Shown here one piece after another: positions 24,593-32,348 of a DNA stretch of 64,000 nt (position 1 is the first letter of the stretch; every line of letters starts with the position of its first letter). The DNA lies in NCBI RefSeq assembly GCF_016861845.1, contig NZ_BOLV01000015.1, forward strand, positions 1 through 64,000, in the 5' to 3' direction. The notes beneath the pieces are model-generated. The model worked only from the letters and a program-made list of their open reading frames with translations, did no database searches and was not told the DNA's origin. The stretch comes from Lacticaseibacillus suilingensis (GTDB lineage: Bacteria > Bacillota > Bacilli > Lactobacillales > Lactobacillaceae). Position numbers and translations under genes: made by a program.

Positions 24593-24887
24593 GGAGATCA
24601 GCCTCCTTCACGAACACACCATTCACCATCTTGCCTTGGCGGTCTTTGATAACGTTGTAGGCGAGATGGAAACACGTGTCTTGATGCAAACCCACTTGTA
24701 GGGCCAATACGGTCAACACAACTTGAATATCGCCCAAGCTGTCGCTTGTCTGGTCACGATTGCCTTTGTTGATGCCCCTTGCCAACTCTCCGACCTCTTC
24801 CATGAGCTTGCTCATCTGGGCCTTTGGGTCGCATACGTCAAGGCCATGAGCTTCTGCCCATGCCTCAACTGATTTTGTATAGTCCAT
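24585..24887 (-). CDS. MazG-like nucleotide pyrophosphohydrolase
   Basis: 100 aa. Contains the helical EExxE-type metal motif LMEEVGELARGINKGNRDQTSDSLGDIQVVLTVL, i.e. EEVGE and later DxxxxxxxD-like acidic residues of all-alpha NTP pyrophosphohydrolases, then HLAYNVIKDRQGKMVNGVFVKE. Phages use such enzymes to alter nucleotide or alarmone pools. Overlaps ssb by 8 bp. Confidence 0.82.
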   Translation of the reverse strand: MDYTKSVEAWAEAHGLDVCDPKAQMSKLMEEVGELARGINKGNRDQTSDSLGDIQVVLTVLALQVGLHQDTCFHLAYNVIKDRQGKMVNGVFVKEADLHD

Positions 24888-24895
24888 TTGTCCTC

Positions 24896-25276
24896 CTACG
24901 CCTGTTCTTCGCTGAACAGGCCTGTCTTATAGTCATACCTGGCCACCGTCACCGGCAATCCGTAGCGCCGCATGAAGATTGCGATGCGTAGGCTGGCGCT
25001 ATCTGTCATCGTGGCGGTGCCGCCCTTCACGTCTACAACCTTGGCCAAATTATCGCCTTCGTAGATGCAGAAGTCCGGTGTATACACCCGCTTCGAGTAT
25101 TGCTTCCGGTTGAGCGTGAAGCTGTGTAGAATCTCAAAGCTCTGGTGGTAGGTAAATCGCACTCCCTGCCGAAGAAGTTGGTTGTAGTACGCCGCCTCAG
25201 CCATGCTGTCAGCAATCTTGCCGTCTGCGGTCTCCGTCTTCTTCGCGTTGTACTTGTTATTACCCCGCCAAGTCAT
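24896..25276 (-). CDS. DUF1064 family protein (nuclease-like fold)
   Basis: 126 aa. NKYNAKKTETADGKIADSMAEAAYYNQLL followed by FTYHQSFEILHSFTLNR, YTPDFCIYEGDNLAKVVDVKGG: the E...PDF...DVKG layout is that of restriction endonuclease-like folds and defines DUF1064 phage proteins, sometimes linked to Holliday junction or recombination nucleases. Start ATG overlaps a small membrane-ORF stop (ATGA). Confidence 0.85.
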   Translation of the reverse strand: MTWRGNNKYNAKKTETADGKIADSMAEAAYYNQLLRQGVRFTYHQSFEILHSFTLNRKQYSKRVYTPDFCIYEGDNLAKVVDVKGGTATMTDSASLRIAIFMRRYGLPVTVARYDYKTGLFSEEQA

Positions 25277-25449
25277 GCTTCATGCCTCGTCAGGATAACG
25301 AGCGTGAGCATGATGTTTGAACACATCATCAGGAAGAAAGCCTTGAATGGGCTTCCGTAGAAGAAGAACCAGCCGCCAGCCGCAATCATCACGATTGCCA
25401 GTACGAATGTGATGTACTCAAGTCCGTTTTTTACTTTTTCGATTTTCAT
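25273..25449 (-). CDS. Small phage membrane protein, 58 aa
   Basis: ATG 25449 to TGA 25275-25273. MKIEKVKNGLEYITFVLAIV..., two hydrophobic helices (YITFVLAIVMIAAGGWFFFY and FFLMMCSNIMLTLVILT). Fits between neighbours with ATGA overlaps at both ends. Unknown function. Confidence 0.6.
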   Translation of the reverse strand: MKIEKVKNGLEYITFVLAIVMIAAGGWFFFYGSPFKAFFLMMCSNIMLTLVILTRHEA

Positions 25450-25523
25450 TTGCGTTTATTCCCCCAAGCTACGACCAGCAAGGCCGTTTCGATAATCAGT
25501 GCGATGTAGATCAACGCCGCCAT
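25446..25523 (-). CDS. Possible 25-aa single-span membrane peptide
   Basis: MAALIYIALIIETALLVVAW followed by GNKRK. One membrane helix with a positive tail. Starts inside the end of the 224-aa gene and its stop overlaps the next ATG (ATGA), the same coupling used through this operon; the ribosome site is weak (GAGG). Tentative. Confidence 0.4.
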   Translation of the reverse strand: MAALIYIALIIETALLVVAWGNKRK

Positions 25524-26185
25524 GCGTTGGATGCCTCGGTGGACTCTGATGGCTTAATGGTTCCGTCTTCGGCCTCAAACCAGTTGCCGGAGTGAAAGAT
25601 GCCCCATTCGTTTTTCTCTTCGCCCTGGAAGGCGTACTTGACGATGTGCCGCTTTCGCGCCGTGTCGATTTTGGCGATGTACTCAATGCTGCCGTCTGGC
25701 TTGAGCCACTGGAGGTGGAAGTGTGGTCGTGTATCAATGTCCCTTCCTCGGCGAGCGGCGGCAAGCAGGCTCGCGCCGATGCCCAGCTCGTGTGATGCCT
25801 GGGCCATCGTATAGCCACGATTTGCCAGCGCTCGAAGCTGGTCGCCAAGCCGCCGATACTTCTCATCGCGCGCCTCCTGCTTGGCCTTTGCTACCTTCTC
25901 CGGATCACGCCGAACAAATGGCTCTGCCTGAACTGGCTCACTCTTTAAGACTTTTTCATCAACGAACTTCTTGTTCACCGCAATGCGCCCCGCACACGCC
26001 GTCTTCTGCCGCCGTGTCAATTCGTCAGAGTTGCGAACATCAACGATGATGACGTGCTCACGGTTCCGCACGTAGACGCCGTGGAAGTTATTCCAACTCT
26101 TCTCGTATGGTGGCAGTGCATCGAAGCCCGCCGTATACTCGTGCACCAGTACCGTTTCGCCAATTCTTGCTGTTTTTAATGTCAT
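25511..26185 (-). CDS. Phage protein with central helix-turn-helix, unknown function
   Basis: 224 aa. N-terminal beta-rich domain (TARIGETVLVHEYTAGFDAL ... HVIIVDVRNSDELTRRQKTA), then charged helix and an HTH-like LRALANRGYTMAQASHELGIG, followed by FHLQWLKPDGSIEYIAKIDTARK and WFEAEDGTIKPS. May be a DNA-binding regulator. I do not recognise the family. Confidence 0.6.
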   Translation of the reverse strand: MTLKTARIGETVLVHEYTAGFDALPPYEKSWNNFHGVYVRNREHVIIVDVRNSDELTRRQKTACAGRIAVNKKFVDEKVLKSEPVQAEPFVRRDPEKVAKAKQEARDEKYRRLGDQLRALANRGYTMAQASHELGIGASLLAAARRGRDIDTRPHFHLQWLKPDGSIEYIAKIDTARKRHIVKYAFQGEEKNEWGIFHSGNWFEAEDGTIKPSESTEASNAWRR

Positions 26186-26246
26186 GCGTCATGCTCCTGT
26201 CTTAGTTTGTCTAGCTCCGCTAACTGTGCGGCTTGGCCTGCATCAT

Positions 26247-26981
26247 CTAAGCCACCCCATTGCGGAGAAATTTGTTGATGAAGTACTGCTGACCCTTGCC
26301 CGTAACCTTCACGGTCTTACTGATGGACACGGTGCCATCGCTGTGATTGATGGCTGTTTCTTTGACTTTGAACAGTTGCATGTCTGCGCTCCGTTGGGTT
26401 GGCTGGTTCCAATCAGTCCCCTTGCGGTTGATGAGATAGCCCTGCTCACGAAGTGTTTGGAATAAACGGTTCTGGCCAATGTCAACGCCGTTTTAGCGAA
26501 GCAACTTTGCCAGCTCACCAATCAAGATGGTGGTGTGACTGACTGCCACCGCATCGGCAAAGATGGCCTTTGGTGCTTGAATAGCGATTAGCTCCTGCTG
26601 TTTCTCAATCTGTTCTGCTTGGTCTGCCGCAAGGCGCAATGCCTCTGGAAGCGTCTGCGGGACGCCCGAGCGAACCTGCCTTTCCATTGAGTTGAAGGCC
26701 TCGATGTACTGGAGCTTAAATCCCATGGCCTGCTTGCCCGTAAAACCCATAGCCAGTAGCGTGAAGCCGTCGCGGTTCATGTAGTACATCGGGTATTGCT
26801 TGCCACGATTTGCGTAGGCACTTTCGGCGAACATTTGGCGGGCCAAAATTGGACTGCCAGATTGTTCGATTAGGTTCTTAATGTCTCGCATCACATGGTT
26901 GTGATTTTTGCCGAACGTTTCGGCTACTTGCAGGCTAGTGGTGACCGCCTGCCGGTCGTGCATGATGACTAGGTTATTCAT
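26247..26981 (-). pseudogene. Rha-type phage antirepressor, broken by a nonsense codon
   Basis: ATG 26981. The N-terminal ~100 residues are a pRha domain (TTSLQVAETFGKNHNHVMRDIKNL, YYMNRDGFTLLAMGFTGKQAMGFKLQYIEAFNSME). A TAA at 26495-26493 ends the reading after 162 residues, at ...IGELAKLLR. Reading on in frame gives NGVDIGQNRLFQTLREQGYL and so on to VTGKGQQYFINKF and a TAG at 26249-26247: an intact ANT domain. Related proteins have LRQNG at this point, so one C-to-T change (CAA to TAA) explains it. Full protein would be 244 aa. The truncated form may keep DNA binding but lose the antirepressor C-terminus, which could hamper induction. Confidence 0.85.
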
Positions 26982-27853
26982 TCAGCTTTCTCCTTTTGCT
27001 TTCGCAGTTCCTCCAGCGCAGCCAAGTTTTCAGCCAGCTCTTTCTTTTGGTCATCTGTGGCCTCTTGCTTTGGCGCTTTGTAGCCGGGCTTCATCCAGTC
27101 TGGAGTGGCTTCCTGCCGCTGGGGCTTGCCGCCGCTTTGCTGTGGTTTAGCCACACGCGGCACGCTGTTCACGTAGCCCTCAAACTTCGATGCGCGGAAA
27201 ATGGTGCTCGGCCTGATGTACTGCTCCATGTCAGTGCCAAGCCACCCCGCAGTCACGTTGTCGATGGCAGTTTGAATATCCTTTGGCGTGAAGCCTTCCC
27301 GTAGCCGCTCATGAACTAGCTTCCGGTTGGTAGCCGTATTCTTGAAGTGTTTGCCGCTCTTTTCGTTGAGATATTCAAATAGCTTGTCGAAGTCGACATG
27401 CGGTTCGGCGCTAGCCGGACTATGGTTTTTATCTTTTGTCTTGTCTTTGTCAGGTAATAGTAAAGTACTATGTTCAACGACCTGACCAACAGATGACCCA
27501 ACAACCTGGTCAACAGGTTTGTAACTAGCTGGTAAGCTGTTGCCCAACGGCTTGGTAAACTCTTTGTAGAGTTTTACTAGTTTGTAAGCTGGGGCTGTTT
27601 TATCTTTTTTGCCTGGGGTGTATTCAATCAAGTGTTCCTGCACTAGGCGGTTACGTGCTTGGCTCAAGCCTTGTTCCGTTAGTGACGTGCGACTTGCCAA
27701 TACCGAATTGCGCAACTTGAATTGTTCGTCTATCTTGCCTTCGTCATTCGCGTAGTCCAATAGTTCGCGATACAAAACGTTCTGGCCTAATGAGAGGCTC
27801 AATTCTTCTGTGAGCAATTTGCGGTAAGCTCGTCTTTGCTTGAAGTAGTCCAA
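26978..27853 (-). CDS. Replication initiation protein (DnaD-like, phage C-terminal domain)
   Basis: 291 aa, TTG start at 27853 two bases after AGGGGGTGATC. The N-terminal winged-helix region (NVLYRELLDYANDEGKIDEQFKLRNSVLASRTSLTEQGLSQARNRLVQ) resembles helix-turn-helix replisome organisers. The conserved phage C-terminal domain is clear: LFEYLNEKSGKHFKNTATNRKLVHERLREGFTPKDIQTAIDNVTAGWLGTDMEQYIRPSTIF. Initiates phage replication, probably at repeats lying within this gene (27475-27516). Confidence 0.85.
   Translation of the reverse strand: MDYFKQRRAYRKLLTEELSLSLGQNVLYRELLDYANDEGKIDEQFKLRNSVLASRTSLTEQGLSQARNRLVQEHLIEYTPGKKDKTAPAYKLVKLYKEFTKPLGNSLPASYKPVDQVVGSSVGQVVEHSTLLLPDKDKTKDKNHSPASAEPHVDFDKLFEYLNEKSGKHFKNTATNRKLVHERLREGFTPKDIQTAIDNVTAGWLGTDMEQYIRPSTIFRASKFEGYVNSVPRVAKPQQSGGKPQRQEATPDWMKPGYKAPKQEATDDQKKELAENLAALEELRKQKEKAE
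27475..27516. repeat. Two 18-bp direct repeats inside the initiator gene, candidate phage origin
   Basis: CAACGACCTGACCAACAG (27475-27492) and CAACAACCTGGTCAACAG (27499-27516) match at 15 of 18 positions and start 24 bp apart. Iterons in the middle of the initiator gene, in a less conserved linker and next to an AT-rich stretch (27461-27474), are typical of siphophage origins. Assignment is inference. Confidence 0.5.
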
Positions 27854-27899
27854 CAGATCACCCCCTACCCTGTTTTATCGTTTGTCATTGCTGTGCCTC

Positions 27900-28649
27900 C
27901 TAGAATGGAAGCTCTGGTTCGGCTACTGGTTCGTCAGCAACTGGCTCCGGTTGTGGATCCGGGGCAACTGCTGACATATGGTGGAAGGCGTCAGATACGG
28001 CTTGATATTGTGCCTCTGTCATCTGTCCCCACTTGACCGGTCCAAGCTTCGATTCGCCCACTACGGTGGTGAATACATCATTGCCATCAAGGCCGCGCAC
28101 CTTGGCAAACTCCTTGAGCGACTCGAGCAAACGTTGCTTTTGCTCGGCAGTAGCAACAGGTTCGGCAGGCTGTGTAGGCTTTGCCGGGACGATCTGCTGT
28201 TCATAACGCCGTGCTGGTGCGCGCCGTGGCTGTTCTTGCTTAGGCTGGGCTTGGCGATTTGATGCGGCATTTCCATCATCGTCAGCATCACCGACAAGCC
28301 CGAAGGCTGTCTGGAGGGTGTAGCGCCGTGCGTAGGTTTCAGCGCTCCCAAGCTCCTGCGCGGTGCCCTTTCCTGCTGGCATAGTCAGTGGTGAGAACTC
28401 GATGTATTCGCCACTGTCATGAAAGATGATGGTCTGCACTGTGACGCCGCCCTGATCGTTTGAAACGTCCTGCGTCCATGAGAGGCCGGTGTTTTGAATG
28501 CCAGCGTCAACGGACTTGATGACGGCTGAAAGGTCAGAATACTTCGACTTGGTAAATGGGTTCGTGGCGTTCTTGTCTGGTTGCTTAACTTGAGTACGAA
28601 ACTTGCGCATGTCTTTGATGAGTTCAATAGTCTTTTCAGAGCGTTTCAT
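27900..28649 (-). CDS. ERF-family single-strand annealing recombinase
   Basis: 249 aa from ATG 28649 (GGAGGCATAACC upstream). ERF core: NPFTKSKYSDLSAVIKSVDAGIQNTGLSW, GGVTVQTIIFHDSGEYIEFS and QELGSAETYARRYTLQTAFGLVGDADDDGNAA. The C-terminal half is a linker plus a helical domain, ending in the acidic tip VAEPELPF, similar to SSB-like tips. Catalyses strand annealing for phage recombination, working with DUF1351, SSB and DUF1064. Confidence 0.93.
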   Translation of the reverse strand: MKRSEKTIELIKDMRKFRTQVKQPDKNATNPFTKSKYSDLSAVIKSVDAGIQNTGLSWTQDVSNDQGGVTVQTIIFHDSGEYIEFSPLTMPAGKGTAQELGSAETYARRYTLQTAFGLVGDADDDGNAASNRQAQPKQEQPRRAPARRYEQQIVPAKPTQPAEPVATAEQKQRLLESLKEFAKVRGLDGNDVFTTVVGESKLGPVKWGQMTEAQYQAVSDAFHHMSAVAPDPQPEPVADEPVAEPELPF

Positions 28650-28651
28650 GG

Positions 28652-29605
28652 TTATGCCTCCTTGATTGATTCGTAGCTGATTTTGTTGGCCTTCATGAAG
28701 TCGGCCAGTGCCCACATCTTTTCCTCGGTTGTTGTGACGCGGAATGCACGGGTGTAGACCGGCGCTTGTTGCTGTGGTTCTTCATCAATTAGGCTTGTTT
28801 GCTCCGGATGTGGCACAATTTCGCCCGTCTCACGGTCAATCGTGGTATTGCCTACCTGTTCCTGCTTGGCCTTGGCAATCGCGTCTGCGGCCTCTTTGGC
28901 GCGCTGTGCGCGTTCTTCATCCTTCTTACGCTGCATCAGCGCCGCGTCCATACGAACTCGGAGTTCAGCAAAGGTGGCACCGGCTTCGATTTCTTGCAGC
29001 CAAGAATAGGCATCTAGGTTGTTGGCATCTGCGTATGCCTTAGTGGCCGCCTTATCCGATGCAATTCGTTCGCGTTGGTCGACCATGCTTTTCAGCTTGG
29101 CCCCGATCGCACGGGTGAGACCAATCGTTGGCTTGCCTGTTGGCGTCCACATATTGACTTTGTCCCATCCGTCCTCTAACTCAACGTCCGTAACGTCAAT
29201 CTTGTAGGATGGCGCAAGCTCTCCGATGTAAGCCAGCAGCTTGTCGTGTCGTTCATCTTCTGCCGCTTTTTGAAGCGTCTTGACGGCACTGTCGATTGGT
29301 ACGATGGTAGCGTCAATTTCTCCGGTGAGCACCTTGACCTGATTTTCAAAATCGTGAAGCGGTTGGTTATATTGCTTTTTGACTTCCTTGCGCTGGCTGT
29401 CGATGGCAGCTTTGAACTTGCGTAGCTTTGCCAGTGAGTCTTGAGCGTCTTTTAGCGTTCCGTCCGTCACAACCAAGTTACTGTACTTTGATGCGTACGC
29501 GGCAACCTGCGCTTTCAAGTCGTCGTAGTTGTTAATGGTGATCGTGCTTGGCTTGTAATCGACCTGATACTTTAGGTCTTGTGGTGCGGTTAATTCGTTT
29601 GTCAT
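28652..29605 (-). CDS. DUF1351 family protein
   Basis: 317 aa. NNYDDLKAQVAAYASKYSNLVVTDGTLKDAQDSLAKLRKFKAAIDSQRKEVKKQYNQPLHDFENQVKVL is the DUF1351 helical hairpin; later IDRETGEIVPHPEQTSL and a small C-terminal domain. In Gram-positive phages it always accompanies the ERF or RecT annealing gene, as here, and is thought to assist recombination. Confidence 0.9.
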   Translation of the reverse strand: MTNELTAPQDLKYQVDYKPSTITINNYDDLKAQVAAYASKYSNLVVTDGTLKDAQDSLAKLRKFKAAIDSQRKEVKKQYNQPLHDFENQVKVLTGEIDATIVPIDSAVKTLQKAAEDERHDKLLAYIGELAPSYKIDVTDVELEDGWDKVNMWTPTGKPTIGLTRAIGAKLKSMVDQRERIASDKAATKAYADANNLDAYSWLQEIEAGATFAELRVRMDAALMQRKKDEERAQRAKEAADAIAKAKQEQVGNTTIDRETGEIVPHPEQTSLIDEEPQQQAPVYTRAFRVTTTEEKMWALADFMKANKISYESIKEA

Positions 29606-29700
29606 GCCTTTTCCTCCGTTGCTTCTAGCAGTGCTGTGAGTTTGTCCTGCATCTCGTCCTCGTAATAGTCTTCGAGGTCTGCGTTCAGTTCATCGTCCAT
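29602..29700 (-). CDS. Small acidic phage protein, 32 aa
   Basis: ATG 29700 after AAAGGTGG, TGA 29604-29602 overlapping the DUF1351 start. MDDELNADLEDYYEDEMQDK then LTALLEATEEKA. Very acidic helix. No family known; short acidic ORFs preceding recombination genes are frequent in these phages. Confidence 0.55.
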   Translation of the reverse strand: MDDELNADLEDYYEDEMQDKLTALLEATEEKA

Positions 29701-29701
29701 A

Positions 29702-29962
29702 TCAGCGCACCACCTTTCGCTTTGGTTGCTGTCGTGTTAAACTGAGGTAAATAATGTTTTGTTTAGTTTCTTTCGCCTCTGCGGTTGCCTCCGCTGGGGC
29801 TTTTTTTGTGTCCTGCCAGAAGTTCGCCGTTTCTTCGGGGTAGCTGGCTGGGTCGCTTGGGTCGATGTCTTGCTCATACCAGTTGAAGAAGTCTGCGGCC
29901 GCTGGGTGCTTAGCCATGAAGTCTTCAAATGCGTTTGTAATGATTATCCATGGGTGTTTCAT
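29702..29962 (-). CDS. Phage protein of unknown function, 86 aa
   Basis: MKHPWIIITNAFEDFMAKHP, then FFNWYEQDIDPSDPASYPEE and an Ala/Lys-rich tail ending RQQPKRKVVR. Start with GGAGGCAGGAAGC. Not recognised. Confidence 0.55.
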   Translation of the reverse strand: MKHPWIIITNAFEDFMAKHPAAADFFNWYEQDIDPSDPASYPEETANFWQDTKKAPAEATAEAKETKQNIIYLSLTRQQPKRKVVR

Positions 29963-30279
29963 GCTTCCTGCCTCCGTTTTGGGTTAATCATCTTTCTGCC
30001 GGAATTGCGTTCTCGCCACTGAATGAAGTAGTCAAGATCAACCGTCTGGGCTTCTCCCGGCCCCTCAAACTTGAGTGGTTCACCAGTCCAGCCTTGCTTC
30101 CAACGCGTGACCGTTGATGCTGACACATGAGCGAACTCTGCAAGCTCTTTAGCTCGCATCAGCATAGTTACCTTTCGATGCGTTGGCCTTTTGCGTGCTA
30201 CGGCCTGTTGCCGCTGTACGATGGTCGGTTCCGGCATCTGCTTGAGTTTCCGCAGGTCTGTCACCTTTTCTGTGACCAT
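29959..30279 (-). CDS. Small HTH phage protein
   Basis: 106 aa, ATG with GGGAGGACATTAC. A C-terminal excisionase/MerR-like winged helix: MRAKELAEFAHVSASTVTRWKQGW followed by DLDYFIQWRERNSGRKM. Could be an excisionase or an early regulator; position far from int makes excisionase less certain. Confidence 0.6.
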   Translation of the reverse strand: MVTEKVTDLRKLKQMPEPTIVQRQQAVARKRPTHRKVTMLMRAKELAEFAHVSASTVTRWKQGWTGEPLKFEGPGEAQTVDLDYFIQWRERNSGRKMINPKRRQEA

Positions 30280-30809
30280 GTAATGTCCTCCCTTCTGATG
30301 TAGTGCATCTTGACATAGGTTGGCATGCGCTCGTGTAGTAGCGCCGCCAGTGTAGTACCTAACCGGTCAGCTCCTGCCGTGAGCACCGTCAAGTCCATCA
30401 TGGTGCTGTCCAGTTTCTCGAACAGGTAGGTCTTTAGGACTTCGCGTTCTTGGTCGTCTAGTGTCTCTGGATTGCTTATAACCATGCGAATGTGTCTCGC
30501 TTTCAGATACTGCTTTTCCTCGTCTTCCTCGAAGTCGTCATAATCCAGTAGTGATGACATGTTGGTTGGTATCTTGGAGCCGGTGAACGACTTGATGAGG
30601 CCAAGCATGAGGCTTCCAAGCTCTTGCGAGAATTGGTCATCATCGAGTACATGTGCCATGCTCACCGCATCGTCTGCACTCACTGGCGAGTTGTTGACGT
30701 AGTTGTTCACGCTACTCTTGCCCTTCCCCATCATGGCCGCCAGCCAACGCTGTGTGCCATCGGTGCGGCTAAGCGCCGCCGTTAAGTTACTTCCGATTTT
30801 GAGTTTCAT
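30261..30809 (-). CDS. Phage regulatory protein with N-terminal HTH
   Basis: 182 aa. The N-terminal 60 residues (LTAALSRTDGTQRWLAAMMGKGKSSVNNYVNNSPVSADDAVSMAHVL) read as a Cro/CI-like helix-turn-helix. The C-terminal part is helical (EEKQYLKARHIRMVISNPETLDDQEREVLKTYLFEKLDSTMMDLT). Likely an early regulator. Overlaps the next gene by 19 bp. Confidence 0.6.
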   Translation of the reverse strand: MKLKIGSNLTAALSRTDGTQRWLAAMMGKGKSSVNNYVNNSPVSADDAVSMAHVLDDDQFSQELGSLMLGLIKSFTGSKIPTNMSSLLDYDDFEEDEEKQYLKARHIRMVISNPETLDDQEREVLKTYLFEKLDSTMMDLTVLTAGADRLGTTLAALLHERMPTYVKMHYIRREDITWSQKR

Positions 30810-30898
30810 TGCGATTTCTCCTTGCTTTGGAAAAGTCCCCCGCTGCTTCCAATAGCCACTCGCTTACACTTACAGTTGTCAAAACATGTATGCCTTGA

Positions 30899-31069
30899 CT
30901 AGATGCTGGCGACCTGTTCGTCCATCTCTTTCTCTTCATCGCTCTCGATCAACATAAGTGCACTGTCGATGAAGTGATCTGATTTCCGCTCCAGTTGCTT
31001 GATGGTATAGTCACGACCGGCGCGCTGGAAGTACTCGTAGATTACAGTGATTTTCTCCTTACGGTTCAT
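30899..31069 (-). CDS. Small phage protein, 56 aa
   Basis: ATG 31069 preceded by AAGGAGGTGAGCATCT; TAG 30901-30899. MNRKEKITVIYEYFQRAGRD ... LMLIESDEEKEMDEQVASI. Acidic helical; unknown. The segment 30810-30898 downstream has no gene. Confidence 0.62.
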   Translation of the reverse strand: MNRKEKITVIYEYFQRAGRDYTIKQLERKSDHFIDSALMLIESDEEKEMDEQVASI

Positions 31070-31232
31070 AGATGCTCACCTCCTTTAGCTCATCTTCACG
31101 GCCAAGAGCAATCATCATTTCGCGGTACTCATCGCTCTGGCGCATGTGCCGCAGATACTCTTGACGGTCGCGGGTGTGAATACCGTTTCCCAAGTCGTAC
31201 ATGATTGGTGATAACTTCGCGTTCTGGTTCAT
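31059..31232 (-). CDS. Small phage protein, 57 aa
   Basis: ATG 31232 after AAAGGAGGCAGCACG. MNQNAKLSPIMYDLGNGIHT followed by RDRQEYLRHMRQSDEYREMM. Second gene of the early operon; overlaps the stop of cro and the start of the 56-aa gene. Unknown role. Confidence 0.62.
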   Translation of the reverse strand: MNQNAKLSPIMYDLGNGIHTRDRQEYLRHMRQSDEYREMMIALGREDELKEVSIYEP

Positions 31233-31447
31233 CGTGCTGCCTCCTTTGTACCCTGAGTAGTATCAATGGCACGAAAAAGCTCATCCATGCTAATCCCAAG
31301 AGAATTGGCAATTTCCTTCAGCGTGCTGAAGGAACCTTTGCGCCGTCCGCTCTCAATCGCCTGAACCATGCTTTGCGAAATGTTTGCACGCACTGCAAGG
31401 TCTTCTTGAGTAATGCCCTTGCTTTCGCGAAATTCTTTTAATCCCAT
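31229..31447 (-). CDS. Cro-like repressor (XRE family)
   Basis: 72 aa from ATG 31447 (GGGAGGAAAAGAA). MGLKEFRESKGITQEDLAVRANISQSMVQAIESGRRKGSFSTLKEIANSLGISMDEL is a complete five-helix XRE DNA-binding domain. First gene of the leftward early operon, divergent from the CI-like gene, so it acts as Cro in the lysis-lysogeny switch. Confidence 0.87.
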   Translation of the reverse strand: MGLKEFRESKGITQEDLAVRANISQSMVQAIESGRRKGSFSTLKEIANSLGISMDELFRAIDTTQGTKEAAR

Positions 31448-31589
31448 TTCTTTTCCTCCCTTCTTGCCTTTGCTATGTACCCATAGTATTACTACTCTGC
31501 GTACTTTGCAAGCTCTTTTTGTACATTTACTCAAAAAAATATTGTGATTACTTTAAGTAATAATATACTGATTTGTAGGAGGTGATTGT
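31448..31589. promoter_or_regulatory. Divergent cro / cI promoter-operator region
   Basis: Leftward: -35 TTGCAA (31506-31511), 17-bp spacer, -10 TACTAT (minus strand of 31483-31488), overlapped by the perfect palindrome TAGTATTACTA (31484-31494). Rightward: -35 TTGTGA (31542-31547), 16-bp spacer, -10 TATACT (31564-31569), with the palindrome TTACTTTAAGTAA (31548-31560) filling the spacer. Both palindromes have TTACT/AGTAA-type half-sites, so they are likely operators for the CI and Cro proteins. Confidence 0.72.
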
Positions 31590-31931
31590 ATGACCACCGG
31601 CGAACGAATCTCCAAGCTCCGCAAAGAGAGGTCATTAACTCAACCTATGCTCGCAAACCAACTAAATGTAAGCCAGAGCACCATCACGAGCTGGGAAAAT
31701 GACCGCCGTACAATAAGTAATGATGATTTGAAACAGCTTGCGGATTTCTTCCACGTCACAACCGACTATATTCTCGGCCTCACAGACACACGTATACCGG
31801 CTGGCAATAAATCAGCCGTTGATCTCGCCGACAAGAACGTCATCATGTCCTTTGAGGGTCGCCCTATCCCGCCCGAAGACATCGAACTGATGAGGCGGCT
31901 GTTGCGGGGTTCCAAAAAAGACGATGAATGA
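31590..31931 (+). CDS. CI-like phage repressor (XRE family)
   Basis: 113 aa, ATG with AGGAGGTGATTGT. XRE domain at residues 5-60 (RISKLRKERSLTQPMLANQLNVSQSTITSWENDRRTISNDDLKQLADFFHVTTDYILG) and a short C-terminal tail. No RecA-sensitive peptidase domain; cleavage is probably by the ImmA-type protease encoded next, as in ICEBs1/phi105-type switches. Confidence 0.88.
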   Translation: MTTGERISKLRKERSLTQPMLANQLNVSQSTITSWENDRRTISNDDLKQLADFFHVTTDYILGLTDTRIPAGNKSAVDLADKNVIMSFEGRPIPPEDIELMRRLLRGSKKDDE

Positions 31932-32328
31932 TTACCTGACGCAGGTTCTGAACTACGCCTTTGAGCATGGCATAGGGGTAGAATGCTCAAACGATTTCTG
32001 TTCAGACACCCCGTGCGCATCGAACCCTGACGCGCGCCGCATCGTCATCAATATGAACTTCCACGACCAAGCCCAGCTCCCGCTCCAAGCGGCGCACGAG
32101 GTTGGTCACATACTTAACCAGCACAGCGGCTTCATGTATATGTTCACCCTGCTCAAGCAGGGACAGGAAGCCGAAGCTAACCGCACGGCCTTCCACATAC
32201 TGGTGCCGATGTACTTCGCTGACACCGATCCGGAGGACGCCAACAGCCAAAACTTCATGGACGCCTTCCACGTACCTGAACCACTTGTCGGTATGGCAGA
32301 AGATGAAATCAAAAACTACTACCGCTAA
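31924..32328 (+). CDS. ImmA/IrrE-type metalloprotease
   Basis: 134 aa. Zinc-protease motif HEVGH (AAHEVGHILNQHS) around residue 60, with the third ligand region EAEANRTAFHILVPMYF. Overlaps the repressor by 8 bp. ImmA-type enzymes cut the paired repressor after DNA damage and start induction; this pairing fits. Confidence 0.9.
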   Translation: MNDYLTQVLNYAFEHGIGVECSNDFCSDTPCASNPDARRIVINMNFHDQAQLPLQAAHEVGHILNQHSGFMYMFTLLKQGQEAEANRTAFHILVPMYFADTDPEDANSQNFMDAFHVPEPLVGMAEDEIKNYYR

Positions 32329-32348
32329 CAAAACCATGCGGAGGCAAT

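Noticed and set aside
26182-26292. Open frame on the minus strand ending LAELDKLRQEHDA just before the 224-aa gene
   Set aside because: It looks protein-like and its TGA overlaps the next ATG, but no start codon exists between the preceding stop and this segment; may be a relic.
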